Shown here piece by piece: positions 1 to 7,133 of a stretch of 22,980 nt of DNA. Under the pieces are notes generated by a model, which was given only the letters and a program-made list of their open reading frames with translations, made no database searches and was not told the origin of the DNA. The position numbers were made by a program, and so were the translations under genes. Within the stretch, counting starts at the first letter, position 1, and each line of letters starts with the position of its first letter. Origin of the DNA: Bacillota bacterium (GTDB lineage Bacteria; Bacillota; Clostridia; Lachnospirales; Lachnospiraceae); NCBI GenBank assembly GCA_023410575.1, contig JAEYPP010000030.1:1-22980 (forward strand). Direction: 5' to 3'.

Positions 1-84
1 CCTATGTATTTTTGTGGTTGGCTAAACCCACAATTATTATATCATAGGAGGTTTTTTGCTTGAAGCTAAAGCTAATTGGGGACA

Positions 85-110
85 CACCGGCATAGCCGGT
101 GGTTTATTTT
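85..110 (+). terminator. GC-rich hairpin followed by T-rich tract at left edge
   Basis: The arms at 85-91 and 95-101 are perfect 7-bp complements around a 3-nt loop and are followed by GTTTATTTTT, which looks like an intrinsic terminator read on the + strand for a gene left of the window. A second stem (TTGTGG / CCACAA) lies at about 13-34. Almost the same hairpin (ACCGGC-N-TAGCCGGTGGTTT) recurs at 22861-22884. It may therefore be part of a dispersed element, such as an IS200/IS605-type end, and not a simple terminator. Confidence 0.45.
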
Positions 111-125
111 TATTGCGATACAATC

Positions 126-167
126 AAAAGGAATGAGCTTTTTCGTATAAAAAAGCTCATTCCTTTT
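126..167 (-). terminator. Bidirectional intrinsic terminator after the rarA operon
   Basis: There is a perfect 18-bp inverted repeat, 126-143 against 150-167, with a 6-nt loop and A/T-rich ends that supply U-tracts in both directions. It lies 15 bp beyond the stop of the small membrane protein gene on the - strand, so it ends that operon. It could also stop transcripts entering from the left on the + strand. Confidence 0.85.
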
Positions 168-181
168 CTTCTATGTGAATC

Positions 182-517
182 CTACTGATTCCCCTGTTCT
201 TCTTCTTTTATCAGTTTTACCTGATCAGCTTTTGTTTCTTCTGTCTCGTCTTCTGGTGCTTCACTCATCTTTTTCTTCATCCGACGAAGTTGTCCTAAGC
301 TCATACTATCCTTGTCTTTCTTGCGAAATGATTTATCAATCAATATAAATGCATATATAAAGACTGGTATAACCATAGATGCGAATAGACTCGTTATGAA
401 CATCTTATGTGCATAAGGTTTTGCCATAAGTGCTGTAACTAATGTAACTAAATATAAACTTAATAATATCACAATTCCTATAATCGCTAGTACTTGTTTT
501 GCTTTACCACGTTTCAT
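182..517 (-). CDS. Small two-helix membrane protein downstream of rarA
   Basis: This 111-residue protein is not one I recognise by family. It has a short basic N-terminus, two hydrophobic helices at about residues 9-31 and 39-61, a very basic stretch straight after helix 2 (RKKDK, then RRMKKK near 79-84), and a charged acidic tail rich in E/K and Q. By the positive-inside rule the tail is probably cytoplasmic. The ATG lies 2 bp past the rarA stop codon, and its Shine-Dalgarno (AAGGGGAT) sits inside the last codons of rarA, so the two are co-transcribed and probably translationally coupled. A strong bidirectional terminator follows. The context suggests only co-expression with rarA; no function can be read from the sequence. 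Confidence 0.8.
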   Translation of the reverse strand: MKRGKAKQVLAIIGIVILLSLYLVTLVTALMAKPYAHKMFITSLFASMVIPVFIYAFILIDKSFRKKDKDSMSLGQLRRMKKKMSEAPEDETEETKADQVKLIKEEEQGNQ

Positions 518-519
518 GT

Positions 520-1863
520 CTAATCCCCTTTATTTATAGTTTTATTATCTTTCTTTAAGTACTTAAGCCATTCACTCATCTTCTTCTCATATCCGAGCTC
601 ACCCATATGATAGAACGTTGTTCCTACTAATTCATCTGGCAAATACTGTTGATCTACATAATGATTCTGAAATAAATGAGCATACTGATATTCAACACCA
701 TGACCTAATTTAGCAGCACTTTTATAGTGAGCGTCCTGAAGATGAGGTGGAACGCCTCTGCTTGTCTGCTGCTCTACCACCTTCGTTGCAGCATCAATTG
801 CGCAAATTGAAGAATTACTCTTTGGTGCACATGCTACATAAATAGCTGCCTGTGCCAATATAATTCTCGCCTCTGGCATGCCAATCCGTTCAACAGCCTG
901 CGCAGCTGCGGTTGCAACCACAAGCGCATTAGGATCTGCATTCGATACATCCTCTGCTGCGCATATCATAATTCTTCGTGCAATGAATGTAACTTGCTCT
1001 CCTGCGTAAAGCATTTTTGCTAGATAATAAACTGCTGCATCCGGATCCGAGCCACGCATACTCTTGATAAATGCAGATATTGTATCATAATGATTATCAC
1101 CAGTCTTATCATATTTTAACACACGGCGCTGGATACATTCAGAAGCTACATCTAAAGTAATATGAATGATACCATCTTCGCTACGGTCTGTTGTCAGAAC
1201 ACCTAGTTCAATTGCATTTAAGGCAGAACGTGCGTCACCGTTTGCCATTTCGGATAAAAATTCTAAAGCCTCTGGTTCAATGCTTGCTTTATAGGACCCA
1301 AGACCTTTTTCCTTATCCGTAATTGCACGAACAATTAATTGCTTAATATCTTCTTTTGATAACGGTTTTAGCTCAAAGACAATCGAACGTGAAATCAACG
1401 CTCCATTAACTTCAAAGTAAGGATTTTCAGTCGTTGCTCCAATTAAGATAATCGTTCCATCTTCCACAAATGGTAAGAGATAATCCTGTTGTCCCTTATT
1501 GAAACGATGAATCTCATCTACAAAAAGTATCGTTTTCTTTCCATACATACCAATGGTTTGCTTCGCCTCATTAATCACTTCTTCCATATCTTTTTTACCA
1601 GCGCTTGTCGCATTAATCTGTTTAAACTCAGCACTTGTTGTACATGCGATTACTTTAGCTAATGTTGTCTTACCAGTTCCCGGAGGTCCATAAAAGATAA
1701 CTGACCCAAGCTTATCTGCTTGAATTGCACGATATAGTAATTTCTCCTTACCAATAATATGACTCTGACCAACAACTTCGGATAACTTAGTCGGGCGAAG
1801 TCTCGAAGCTAATGGGGATTCTTTTTCCATTGTATTTTCTCTCATATATTCAAATAAATCCAT
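520..1863 (-). CDS. rarA: Replication-associated recombination protein RarA (MgsA/WRNIP1 family AAA+ ATPase)
   Basis: This 447-residue protein is of full family length. Residues 59-67 carry the Walker A motif GPPGTGKTT, 112-123 carry Walker B with the DEIHRFNK signature typical of RarA, sensor 1 GATTENP is at 142-148, and an arginine-finger SRS is near 158-160. The C-terminal half, with GSDPDAAVYYLA, matches the RarA-specific oligomerisation region. RarA acts at stalled replication forks with SSB and the clamp-loader-like machinery in the cytoplasm. A GGAGGG ribosome-binding site precedes the ATG. A possible sigma-A promoter (TTGTGG, 17 nt, TAAATA) lies upstream on the - strand near 1940-1970. 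It is first in a two-gene operon with the small membrane protein. Confidence 0.95.
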   Translation of the reverse strand: MDLFEYMRENTMEKESPLASRLRPTKLSEVVGQSHIIGKEKLLYRAIQADKLGSVIFYGPPGTGKTTLAKVIACTTSAEFKQINATSAGKKDMEEVINEAKQTIGMYGKKTILFVDEIHRFNKGQQDYLLPFVEDGTIILIGATTENPYFEVNGALISRSIVFELKPLSKEDIKQLIVRAITDKEKGLGSYKASIEPEALEFLSEMANGDARSALNAIELGVLTTDRSEDGIIHITLDVASECIQRRVLKYDKTGDNHYDTISAFIKSMRGSDPDAAVYYLAKMLYAGEQVTFIARRIMICAAEDVSNADPNALVVATAAAQAVERIGMPEARIILAQAAIYVACAPKSNSSICAIDAATKVVEQQTSRGVPPHLQDAHYKSAAKLGHGVEYQYAHLFQNHYVDQQYLPDELVGTTFYHMGELGYEKKMSEWLKYLKKDNKTINKGD

Positions 1864-2036
1864 GAAATCCCTCCAGATTATCTTGAAATCAAAAAAGTAA
1901 TGTGCTACACTTCCACATGATAAAGAATACGATTCGTCTTTATTTAATCTAATGATATTGTATCCACAATTTAGCTACAGTTTTGAAGCACTTCTTAACA
2001 ATCATAAATACATATCCACAAAAAAGGAGAATGATA

Positions 2037-2210
2037 ATGTTACCAAAAGATCCAGTTATATTATTAAGCTATGTGAACACACAATTACGAGATTATTACA
2101 AAACGCTAGATGACCTATGTTCGAGTTTATCAATTAATCGAGAGGAACTTGTCATAACACTTTCAAAAATCAATTATAATTATGTTCCAGAACAAAACCA
2201 ATTCATCTAA
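2037..2210 (+). CDS. DUF4250 domain protein
   Basis: This short protein of 57 residues from the start chosen here begins MLPKDPVILLSYVNT and ends with a YVPEQNQF motif. I recognise it as the DUF4250 family, which is common in Clostridia and has no known function. The open frame runs upstream to a TTG at 1983, but the ATG at 2037 has AAAGGAG 7 nt before it and matches the family N-terminus, so 2037 is preferred. The product is soluble, with a helix-turn-helix-like pattern (LDDLCSSLSINREEL, about residues 23-37). That suggests nucleic-acid binding, but this is inference. Its stop codon overlaps the stop of the convergent vanZ-like gene. Confidence 0.8.
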   Translation: MLPKDPVILLSYVNTQLRDYYKTLDDLCSSLSINREELVITLSKINYNYVPEQNQFI

Positions 2211-2707
2211 TTTCTTTTCACATGCTTACTCTTTCTTTTTTCATAACACTTTACTGCAATATAAAAAAAGAGGCTCCCCAACAAAACACCGATAGAATCA
2301 ATTCCTACATCTTTTAAGGAGCCACTTCTCCCCTCTACAAAAGTCTGATGGAATTCATCCGTTCCTGCGTATATTACGGAAGTAACAAATGCAATGATAA
2401 AAATGCTCTTGTTCTTTATGTGATGCATTCTAAGTGGAATACTAATCAAAACTGTAAGGATGGCATATTCCATAATATGTGCGATCTTTCTTACAACAAA
2501 ATTCGTTGCTTGTAAAAAATCAAAACGTTTTGTGCTATCAATATCACCAAACATCGCTTCAAATACACAAAGAATTGCATTAGCAATCGGTGAACTCGTT
2601 CCATCGGAAACTACAGCAGGTTTTGCTGAAAACATATAGATTATGACCATCATCATGATGGCAGGCAACCATGCTAACAATTTAAAACACTGCTTTTTTT
2701 GATTCAT
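2207..2707 (-). CDS. VanZ-like family membrane protein
   Basis: This 166-residue integral membrane protein has about four hydrophobic segments, near residues 9-27, 82-96, 101-116 and 134-153. It carries the VanZ-like signatures: RKIAHIMEYAIL in the middle, then DEFHQTFVEGRSGSLKDVGID with the usual DE-H-Q, GR and D-D residues. VanZ of the vanA cluster gives low teicoplanin resistance by an unclear mechanism; most clostridial homologues are housekeeping proteins of unknown role, and a resistance role should not be assumed here. An AAGGGAT ribosome-binding site lies about 12 nt before the ATG. It converges with the DUF4250 gene and the coding regions overlap by 4 bp. Confidence 0.85.
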   Translation of the reverse strand: MNQKKQCFKLLAWLPAIMMMVIIYMFSAKPAVVSDGTSSPIANAILCVFEAMFGDIDSTKRFDFLQATNFVVRKIAHIMEYAILTVLISIPLRMHHIKNKSIFIIAFVTSVIYAGTDEFHQTFVEGRSGSLKDVGIDSIGVLLGSLFFYIAVKCYEKRKSKHVKRN

Positions 2708-2886
2708 ACAGTTTAGATATCCCTTCTATTGCTCTTTTTTGCTTGGATTGTTATAATAATTCAACGAACTCTTATTGTGAGATTCTTTAAAAATTACCAC
2801 ACGATTTACTAATTCACATCTTAATCGAACCATAAACGTTTGTCAAGAAAACAGACAATTCTATTTCATAGAAAGGAATTGATAGA

Positions 2887-3537
2887 ATGCAAGATTCCTA
2901 TAAGATTGTATATTCTGGTGGAACCGGTGAAATTGTAGAAAAGAAGTCTAGATTTATAGCAACAATACTTCCAATCACATCGGAAGAGGACGCTTTAGCA
3001 TTCATTGAACAGATGAAGAAAAAATACTGGGATGCAAGGCATAACTGTTCCGCCTATGTACTAGGTCCACATAATGAACTCGAGCGTTGCAGTGATGATG
3101 GAGAACCTAGTAAAACTGCAGGCCGTCCAATGCTTGATGTCTTAATTAATGAAGGACTTCACGACGTTGTAGTCGTAGTGACACGATACTTTGGAGGTAC
3201 GTTACTAGGTACAGGAGGACTCGTTCGAGCATATCAAAGCGCTACTAAAGAAGGCCTCGCTAATTGCACGATTCTTGAAAAACACTTTGGGAAACAACTT
3301 CGGATTACAACTGACTATACAGGACTAGGAAAAATCCAATATATTGCTGGAACGCTGGAATTAACAACTCTTTCCACTGATTTTACAGATATTGTTGTAA
3401 TTACTTTACTAGTTCCTCCAATTTTACTAGGTTCAGTTATAAAAAAGATTCAAGAGGCTACAAATGGGAAAGCTATTATGGAAGAACTTGAAGATGTTTC
3501 CTATGCAAAGCTTAATGACGAGATTATATTATTTTAA
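2887..3537 (+). CDS. YigZ family protein (IMPACT / UPF0029)
   Basis: This 216-residue protein of typical YigZ length has the UPF0029/IMPACT N-terminal domain at about residues 15-125. Diagnostic stretches are KKSRFIATILP, DARHNCSAYVLG, SDDGEPSKTAGRPML and TRYFGGTLLGTGGLVRAYQ. A ferredoxin-like C-terminal DUF1949 domain follows at about 137-205. Members are cytosolic proteins linked to translation or ribosome-associated stress control through homology to eukaryotic IMPACT; the bacterial role is unsettled. AAAGGA precedes the ATG at slightly long spacing. The gene stands alone, with a 57-nt hairpin directly after it. Confidence 0.92.
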   Translation: MQDSYKIVYSGGTGEIVEKKSRFIATILPITSEEDALAFIEQMKKKYWDARHNCSAYVLGPHNELERCSDDGEPSKTAGRPMLDVLINEGLHDVVVVVTRYFGGTLLGTGGLVRAYQSATKEGLANCTILEKHFGKQLRITTDYTGLGKIQYIAGTLELTTLSTDFTDIVVITLLVPPILLGSVIKKIQEATNGKAIMEELEDVSYAKLNDEIILF

Positions 3538-3546
3538 TTTAAGATT

Positions 3547-3603
3547 AGGTGTCAAAAGTACTTTTCTATAGTCTGATTACTATCTTAAGGACTTTTGACA
3601 CCT
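3547..3603. repeat. Long imperfect inverted repeat between yigZ and the PBP gene
   Basis: The outer arms 3547-3559 and 3591-3603 are perfect 13-bp complements. Inside them CTTT/AAGG and ATAGT/ACTAT (3568-3572, 3579-3583) pair as well, so about 22 pairs form one long stem with a small apical loop. No T-run follows on either strand, so it is a poor classical terminator. It may still end yigZ transcription, or it may be a small palindromic repeat. Confidence 0.55.
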
Positions 3604-3652
3604 TAAACATATTAAGAAATTCCTAAGAAAGTATGAACATTTTTTAGGAAAG

Positions 3653-3681
3653 TTGCATATTGGAAATAACTTTGATATAAT
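3653..3681 (+). promoter_or_regulatory. Sigma-A promoter of the class A PBP gene
   Basis: The -35 box TTGCAT at 3653-3658 and a perfect -10 box TATAAT at 3676-3681 are separated by 17 nt. The start codon is at 3741, which leaves a 5' UTR of about 50 nt ending in an AGGAGGT ribosome-binding site at 3730-3736. Confidence 0.8.
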
Positions 3682-3740
3682 GATTTCCAAACGGTTAATA
3701 CTAAATATATATGTATTTACTGACGTTTTAGGAGGTTACT

Positions 3741-6521
3741 ATGGATTATAGTAGAAGAGGTGTCGTTAAAAAGCAACATGAGATAAAATCCACTACGAAA
3801 CGACTGAATTCAAAAGTACGAATTAATTTGTTTCGAGTAGCATTAGTAAGTGTTGTGTTTCTCGGCATCATAGGTGTTATGGCAATCGGAGGAGCCGCAA
3901 AGGGTATCATCGAATCTGCCCCTGACATCCAACAGGTAAATATAGATCCCGAAGTATTTAAAACACAAATTTATTACAGTAATGGCGAATTATCTCAAGA
4001 ACTAGTAGGCGCAGAGGCCAATCGTGTTTATGTCAAAATCGATGAAATTCCTATGATACTACAACATGCTTTTGTTGCATTAGAGGATGAACGTTTTTAT
4101 GAACATGATGGAATCGATCTTCAAGGAATTTTTCGTGCTGCCTTTTCTGTAATAAAGACGCAAGGTTTAGGCTTTGGTGGTAGTACCATAACACAACAGT
4201 TACTAAAGATTAAAGTATTCAATTATGGTAATGAACCGAATATGGTAGATAAAATTGTTCGTAAACTACAAGAGCAGTATTTAGCAATTAAGCTAGAAGA
4301 TGAATTTACGAAAGATGAGATTCTAGAAGCTTACTTAAATAATATTAACTTAGGTAATGGTTCTTATGGTGTACAAACAGCAGCGCAAAGTTATTTTGGA
4401 AAAGATGTTCAACAACTTACCTTATCTGAAGCAGCTACCATCGCTCCAATTGCTCTCTCCCCAGTCTATTGTAACCCAGTAAAATATCCAGAGAGAAATG
4501 CAGAACGACGTATGGACTGTCTTAATAAGATGCTGGAATTAAATTTCTGTACAAAAGCTGAATATGATGCAGCAGTTGCAGATGATGTTTATGCAAGAAT
4601 TAAAGATTACAATGAGAATAAACCTCAAGAAGCTTATTACACTTACTTTACTGATGCTCTTATCGATCAGGTACAATCTGATTTAATAACGAAAAAAGGT
4701 TATACATCAGACCAAGCCTATGATTTACTTTATAAACGTGGTCTTTCAATCTTTACTACACAAGATAAAACGATCCAAGGTATTATGGACAAGTATTTTA
4801 CTGATGAAGCTAATTTTCCTGCAGTTGGCGAGGGTTCTTACTATGAATTAAATTATAGTTTGATTGTAGATAAGGCAAATGGTGAACGAGTAGAATATAA
4901 AACAGCTGATTTACTAGAATATTACAAAGATTTTGATGATTCTGAACGACTTTATTATCATGAGTCAAGACCATACGTTGGCATTAATTCTCTCGGTTAT
5001 AGTAAAGAGGATATGGAAGCCAAAATATTAGAATTTAGAGAGGCAGTTGTAGAAGAAAATGATTCTATCTTTTATGAGTCCTCTAATATCCTACTTCAAC
5101 CACAGACTTCCATGACTATTATGGATCAATATACTGGTCATGTTGTTGCACTCTATGGTGGACGTGGTGAAAAGGTTGGTAATCGTACAACGAACCGTGC
5201 AACCGACTCACAACGTTCTGTTGGTTCTACGTTTAAGGTATTAGCTTCCTTCTTACCTGCACTTGATACTTGTGGCTATACATTAGCAAGTGTTATGGAT
5301 GACTCTGAATATACGTATCCTAACTCAACAAGTAAGGTTAGAAACTGGAATGGTGAATATAAAGGTTTATCTGCAATGCGCGAAGGTCTTTATAACTCCA
5401 TGAACATTGTTGCATGTCGTTTTATGGAGGCAGTAACACCTAGAGTAGGGTTTGATTACCTAAAGAAACTTGGTTTTAACCTAGTTGAATCTCAGGTAGG
5501 TGCTGATGGCAAGGTATACTCCGATTTGAATGTTTCTATGGCACTTGGTGGCTTAACGAATGGTGTTACGAATATGCAGTTGACTGCTGGTTATGCTGCT
5601 ATTGCAAATGACGGTATCTACAATCCACCAGTCCTTTATACAAAGATTGTTGATCAAAATGGTAAAGTTATTTTATCCAATGAACCATCTTCGGAACAAG
5701 TATTCAAGACTTCGACTGCATGGTTGCTAAAATCAGCGATGCAAGATACGGTTACTAGAGGTACAGCTACACGAGTTCAATTCAGCAGTGATTACAAGAT
5801 GCCAATAGCAGGTAAAACTGGTACCTCAACAAATGATTATGACTTATGGTTTGTAGGCTTCACACCTTATTACACTTCTGCAATCTGGACAGGATATGAT
5901 TATAGTTTCTCGCAAACGAATAAAAAGTATCATCAAAATATATGGCGTAACGTTATGCAAGAAGTACATTCTACTCTTGGGTTAGAAATTAAGCAATTTG
6001 AGAAACCAGACTCGATAACCTCCGCTGTTATTTGTACCAAGTGTGGTAACCTTTCTATTCCTGGTGTTTGTGATAATGCACTTAGTGGTAACTGTTCAAG
6101 GTCTGAATATTTTGCGAAAGGTACTGTTCCATCGAATTATTGTACTTGTCATGTGAAAGTTTCCGTATGTAAAGAATCTGGTCATTTTGCATCACCTTAC
6201 TGTCCAGTAGAGCAATGTGAAGATGTCGTTTATCTTATCAAGGAGGAAACAACTCCAACAAACGATACCCCATTTATCTATCCTACGGATGAAAGTGCTG
6301 AGACTTGTCCAATTCATAGTGAAGGAACGGTTGCTCCTCCTATTAATGGTGAAGATGGCATAGTGCCTCCGGACGATGGAGAGACTGTTCCTCCAGAAGA
6401 TATCCCTAATAAACCAGAAGATACTCCTAATGATGTTCCTTCTGATATCCCTAATGATAATGATGAAACAGATGATATTACTGATAATCCACCAGTTGTA
6501 ATCATCTCACCAATCCCTTAA
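3741..6521 (+). CDS. Class A penicillin-binding protein (bifunctional glycosyltransferase/transpeptidase, PBP1A type)
   Basis: This 926-residue peptidoglycan synthase has a basic cytoplasmic N-terminus and one membrane anchor at about residues 31-51. The GT51 glycosyltransferase domain follows, with the catalytic-Glu motif EDERFYEHDG (115-124) and GGSTITQQ (146-153). The transpeptidase domain has STFK (catalytic Ser496), SMN (553-555) and KTGTS (692-696), so both activities look intact. It polymerises lipid II and crosslinks stem peptides outside the cytoplasmic membrane. From about 760 to 860 there is an extension with ten cysteines (765, 768, 777, 785, 801, 803, 810, 821, 826, 856), and then an acidic Pro/Asp-rich tail of about 65 residues. 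Translation should be strong: promoter and AGGAGGT site are near consensus. The symbol ponA/pbpA is not assigned because paralogues are usual. Confidence 0.95.
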   Translation: MDYSRRGVVKKQHEIKSTTKRLNSKVRINLFRVALVSVVFLGIIGVMAIGGAAKGIIESAPDIQQVNIDPEVFKTQIYYSNGELSQELVGAEANRVYVKIDEIPMILQHAFVALEDERFYEHDGIDLQGIFRAAFSVIKTQGLGFGGSTITQQLLKIKVFNYGNEPNMVDKIVRKLQEQYLAIKLEDEFTKDEILEAYLNNINLGNGSYGVQTAAQSYFGKDVQQLTLSEAATIAPIALSPVYCNPVKYPERNAERRMDCLNKMLELNFCTKAEYDAAVADDVYARIKDYNENKPQEAYYTYFTDALIDQVQSDLITKKGYTSDQAYDLLYKRGLSIFTTQDKTIQGIMDKYFTDEANFPAVGEGSYYELNYSLIVDKANGERVEYKTADLLEYYKDFDDSERLYYHESRPYVGINSLGYSKEDMEAKILEFREAVVEENDSIFYESSNILLQPQTSMTIMDQYTGHVVALYGGRGEKVGNRTTNRATDSQRSVGSTFKVLASFLPALDTCGYTLASVMDDSEYTYPNSTSKVRNWNGEYKGLSAMREGLYNSMNIVACRFMEAVTPRVGFDYLKKLGFNLVESQVGADGKVYSDLNVSMALGGLTNGVTNMQLTAGYAAIANDGIYNPPVLYTKIVDQNGKVILSNEPSSEQVFKTSTAWLLKSAMQDTVTRGTATRVQFSSDYKMPIAGKTGTSTNDYDLWFVGFTPYYTSAIWTGYDYSFSQTNKKYHQNIWRNVMQEVHSTLGLEIKQFEKPDSITSAVICTKCGNLSIPGVCDNALSGNCSRSEYFAKGTVPSNYCTCHVKVSVCKESGHFASPYCPVEQCEDVVYLIKEETTPTNDTPFIYPTDESAETCPIHSEGTVAPPINGEDGIVPPDDGETVPPEDIPNKPEDTPNDVPSDIPNDNDETDDITDNPPVVIISPIP

Positions 6522-6546
6522 TATACGATCTAGAAAGCACTAGAAC

Positions 6547-6573
6547 AGGGCTGTTGCATAATGTAACAGCCCT
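6547..6573 (+). terminator. Probable terminator of the PBP gene
   Basis: A perfect 9-bp stem, 6547-6555 against 6565-6573, with a 9-nt loop lies 25 bp after the PBP stop codon. Only a weak T-rich tract (ATCTTTATT) follows on the + strand. The stem core GGCTGTTGCA is the same as in the terminator of the sigF operon at 10034-10109. Confidence 0.6.
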
Positions 6574-6613
6574 CGCATCTTTATTAGCGGTTGTGATTTT
6601 ACCTCCTATCCTA

Positions 6614-6721
6614 AAGAAAGAGGACACATGTATATTTTCGAAGGCCTTACAAGTCCCACACGCTCTTTGTGGGCTTGTTTCCATCGCGCGCCGTAGAAAA
6701 TATACATGTGTCCTCTTTCTT
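6614..6721. repeat. 108-nt palindromic element with perfect 26-bp arms
   Basis: The arms 6614-6639 and 6696-6721 are perfect reverse complements. The 56-nt spacer contains a second stem (ACAAG-CCCACA at 6649-6660 with TGTGGG-CTTGT at 6668-6678, one bulge), the palindrome AAGGCCTT and a GCGCGC stretch. It lies between two convergent genes, the PBP gene and spoVAE. It is too elaborate for a simple terminator and lacks a U-tract, so a non-autonomous mobile or genome-wide palindromic repeat is likely. Short open frames through it are not credible genes. Confidence 0.7.
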
Positions 6722-6760
6722 CTACATAGTAAAAAATCACAAACGTGTGCCTTGTGCTTT

Positions 6761-7117
6761 TTACTGCTTCATCTTTGGATTGAATATTAATGAAGCCAAA
6801 TAGCTAAATATCAATGCTGTTGAGATACCAACAGCTGAAGCTGTGAAACCTCCTTTAAATACTCCAATAAAGCCCTCTTTATCTACTGCTTCACGAATCC
6901 CTTTAAATAGTACGTTACCAAATCCAATCAAAGGGACAGTTGCTCCTGCACCTGCCCACTCAGCAAATGGTTCATATATACCAATGGCTCCAAGAAGGCT
7001 TCCTAAACATACTAAAATAACCATAATTCTCCCTGGCATTAACTTTGTATTATCCATTACAATCTGTACGATAGCACAGATTGCACCACCAACTAAAAAT
7101 GCTTTTAAATAGTCCAT
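6761..7117 (-). CDS. spoVAE: Stage V sporulation protein AE (dipicolinate channel subunit)
   Basis: This 118-residue hydrophobic protein is of the usual SpoVAE (SpoVAEb type) length. It begins MDYLKAFLVGGAICAIVQI and carries the family patterns PGRIMV, GAGATVPLIGFGN and a glycine-rich KGGFTAS before the last helix. About four membrane segments are visible. It is part of the inner-membrane SpoVA channel that imports dipicolinic acid into the forespore and releases it on germination. GAGAGGAAAC precedes the ATG, and the gene starts 16 bp after spoVAD. It is the last gene of the operon; no SpoVAEa or SpoVAF follows, unlike in Bacillus subtilis. Confidence 0.93.
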   Translation of the reverse strand: MDYLKAFLVGGAICAIVQIVMDNTKLMPGRIMVILVCLGSLLGAIGIYEPFAEWAGAGATVPLIGFGNVLFKGIREAVDKEGFIGVFKGGFTASAVGISTALIFSYLASLIFNPKMKQ

Positions 7118-7133
7118 AAGTTTCCTCTCTCAT

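Noticed and set aside
2207..2707. Glycopeptide resistance gene (vanZ)
   Set aside because: VanZ-like domains are widespread housekeeping proteins in Clostridia, and no other van genes are present.
6314..6505. Ser/Gly-rich frame on the - strand over the PBP tail
   Set aside because: It is the antisense shadow of the Pro/Asp-rich tail of the PBP, with repeated codons producing low-complexity peptide.
6502..6790. Open frames of 60 and 78 codons across the region after the PBP gene
   Set aside because: Both pass through the 108-nt palindrome and lack ribosome-binding sites; their sequence is a by-product of the inverted repeat.
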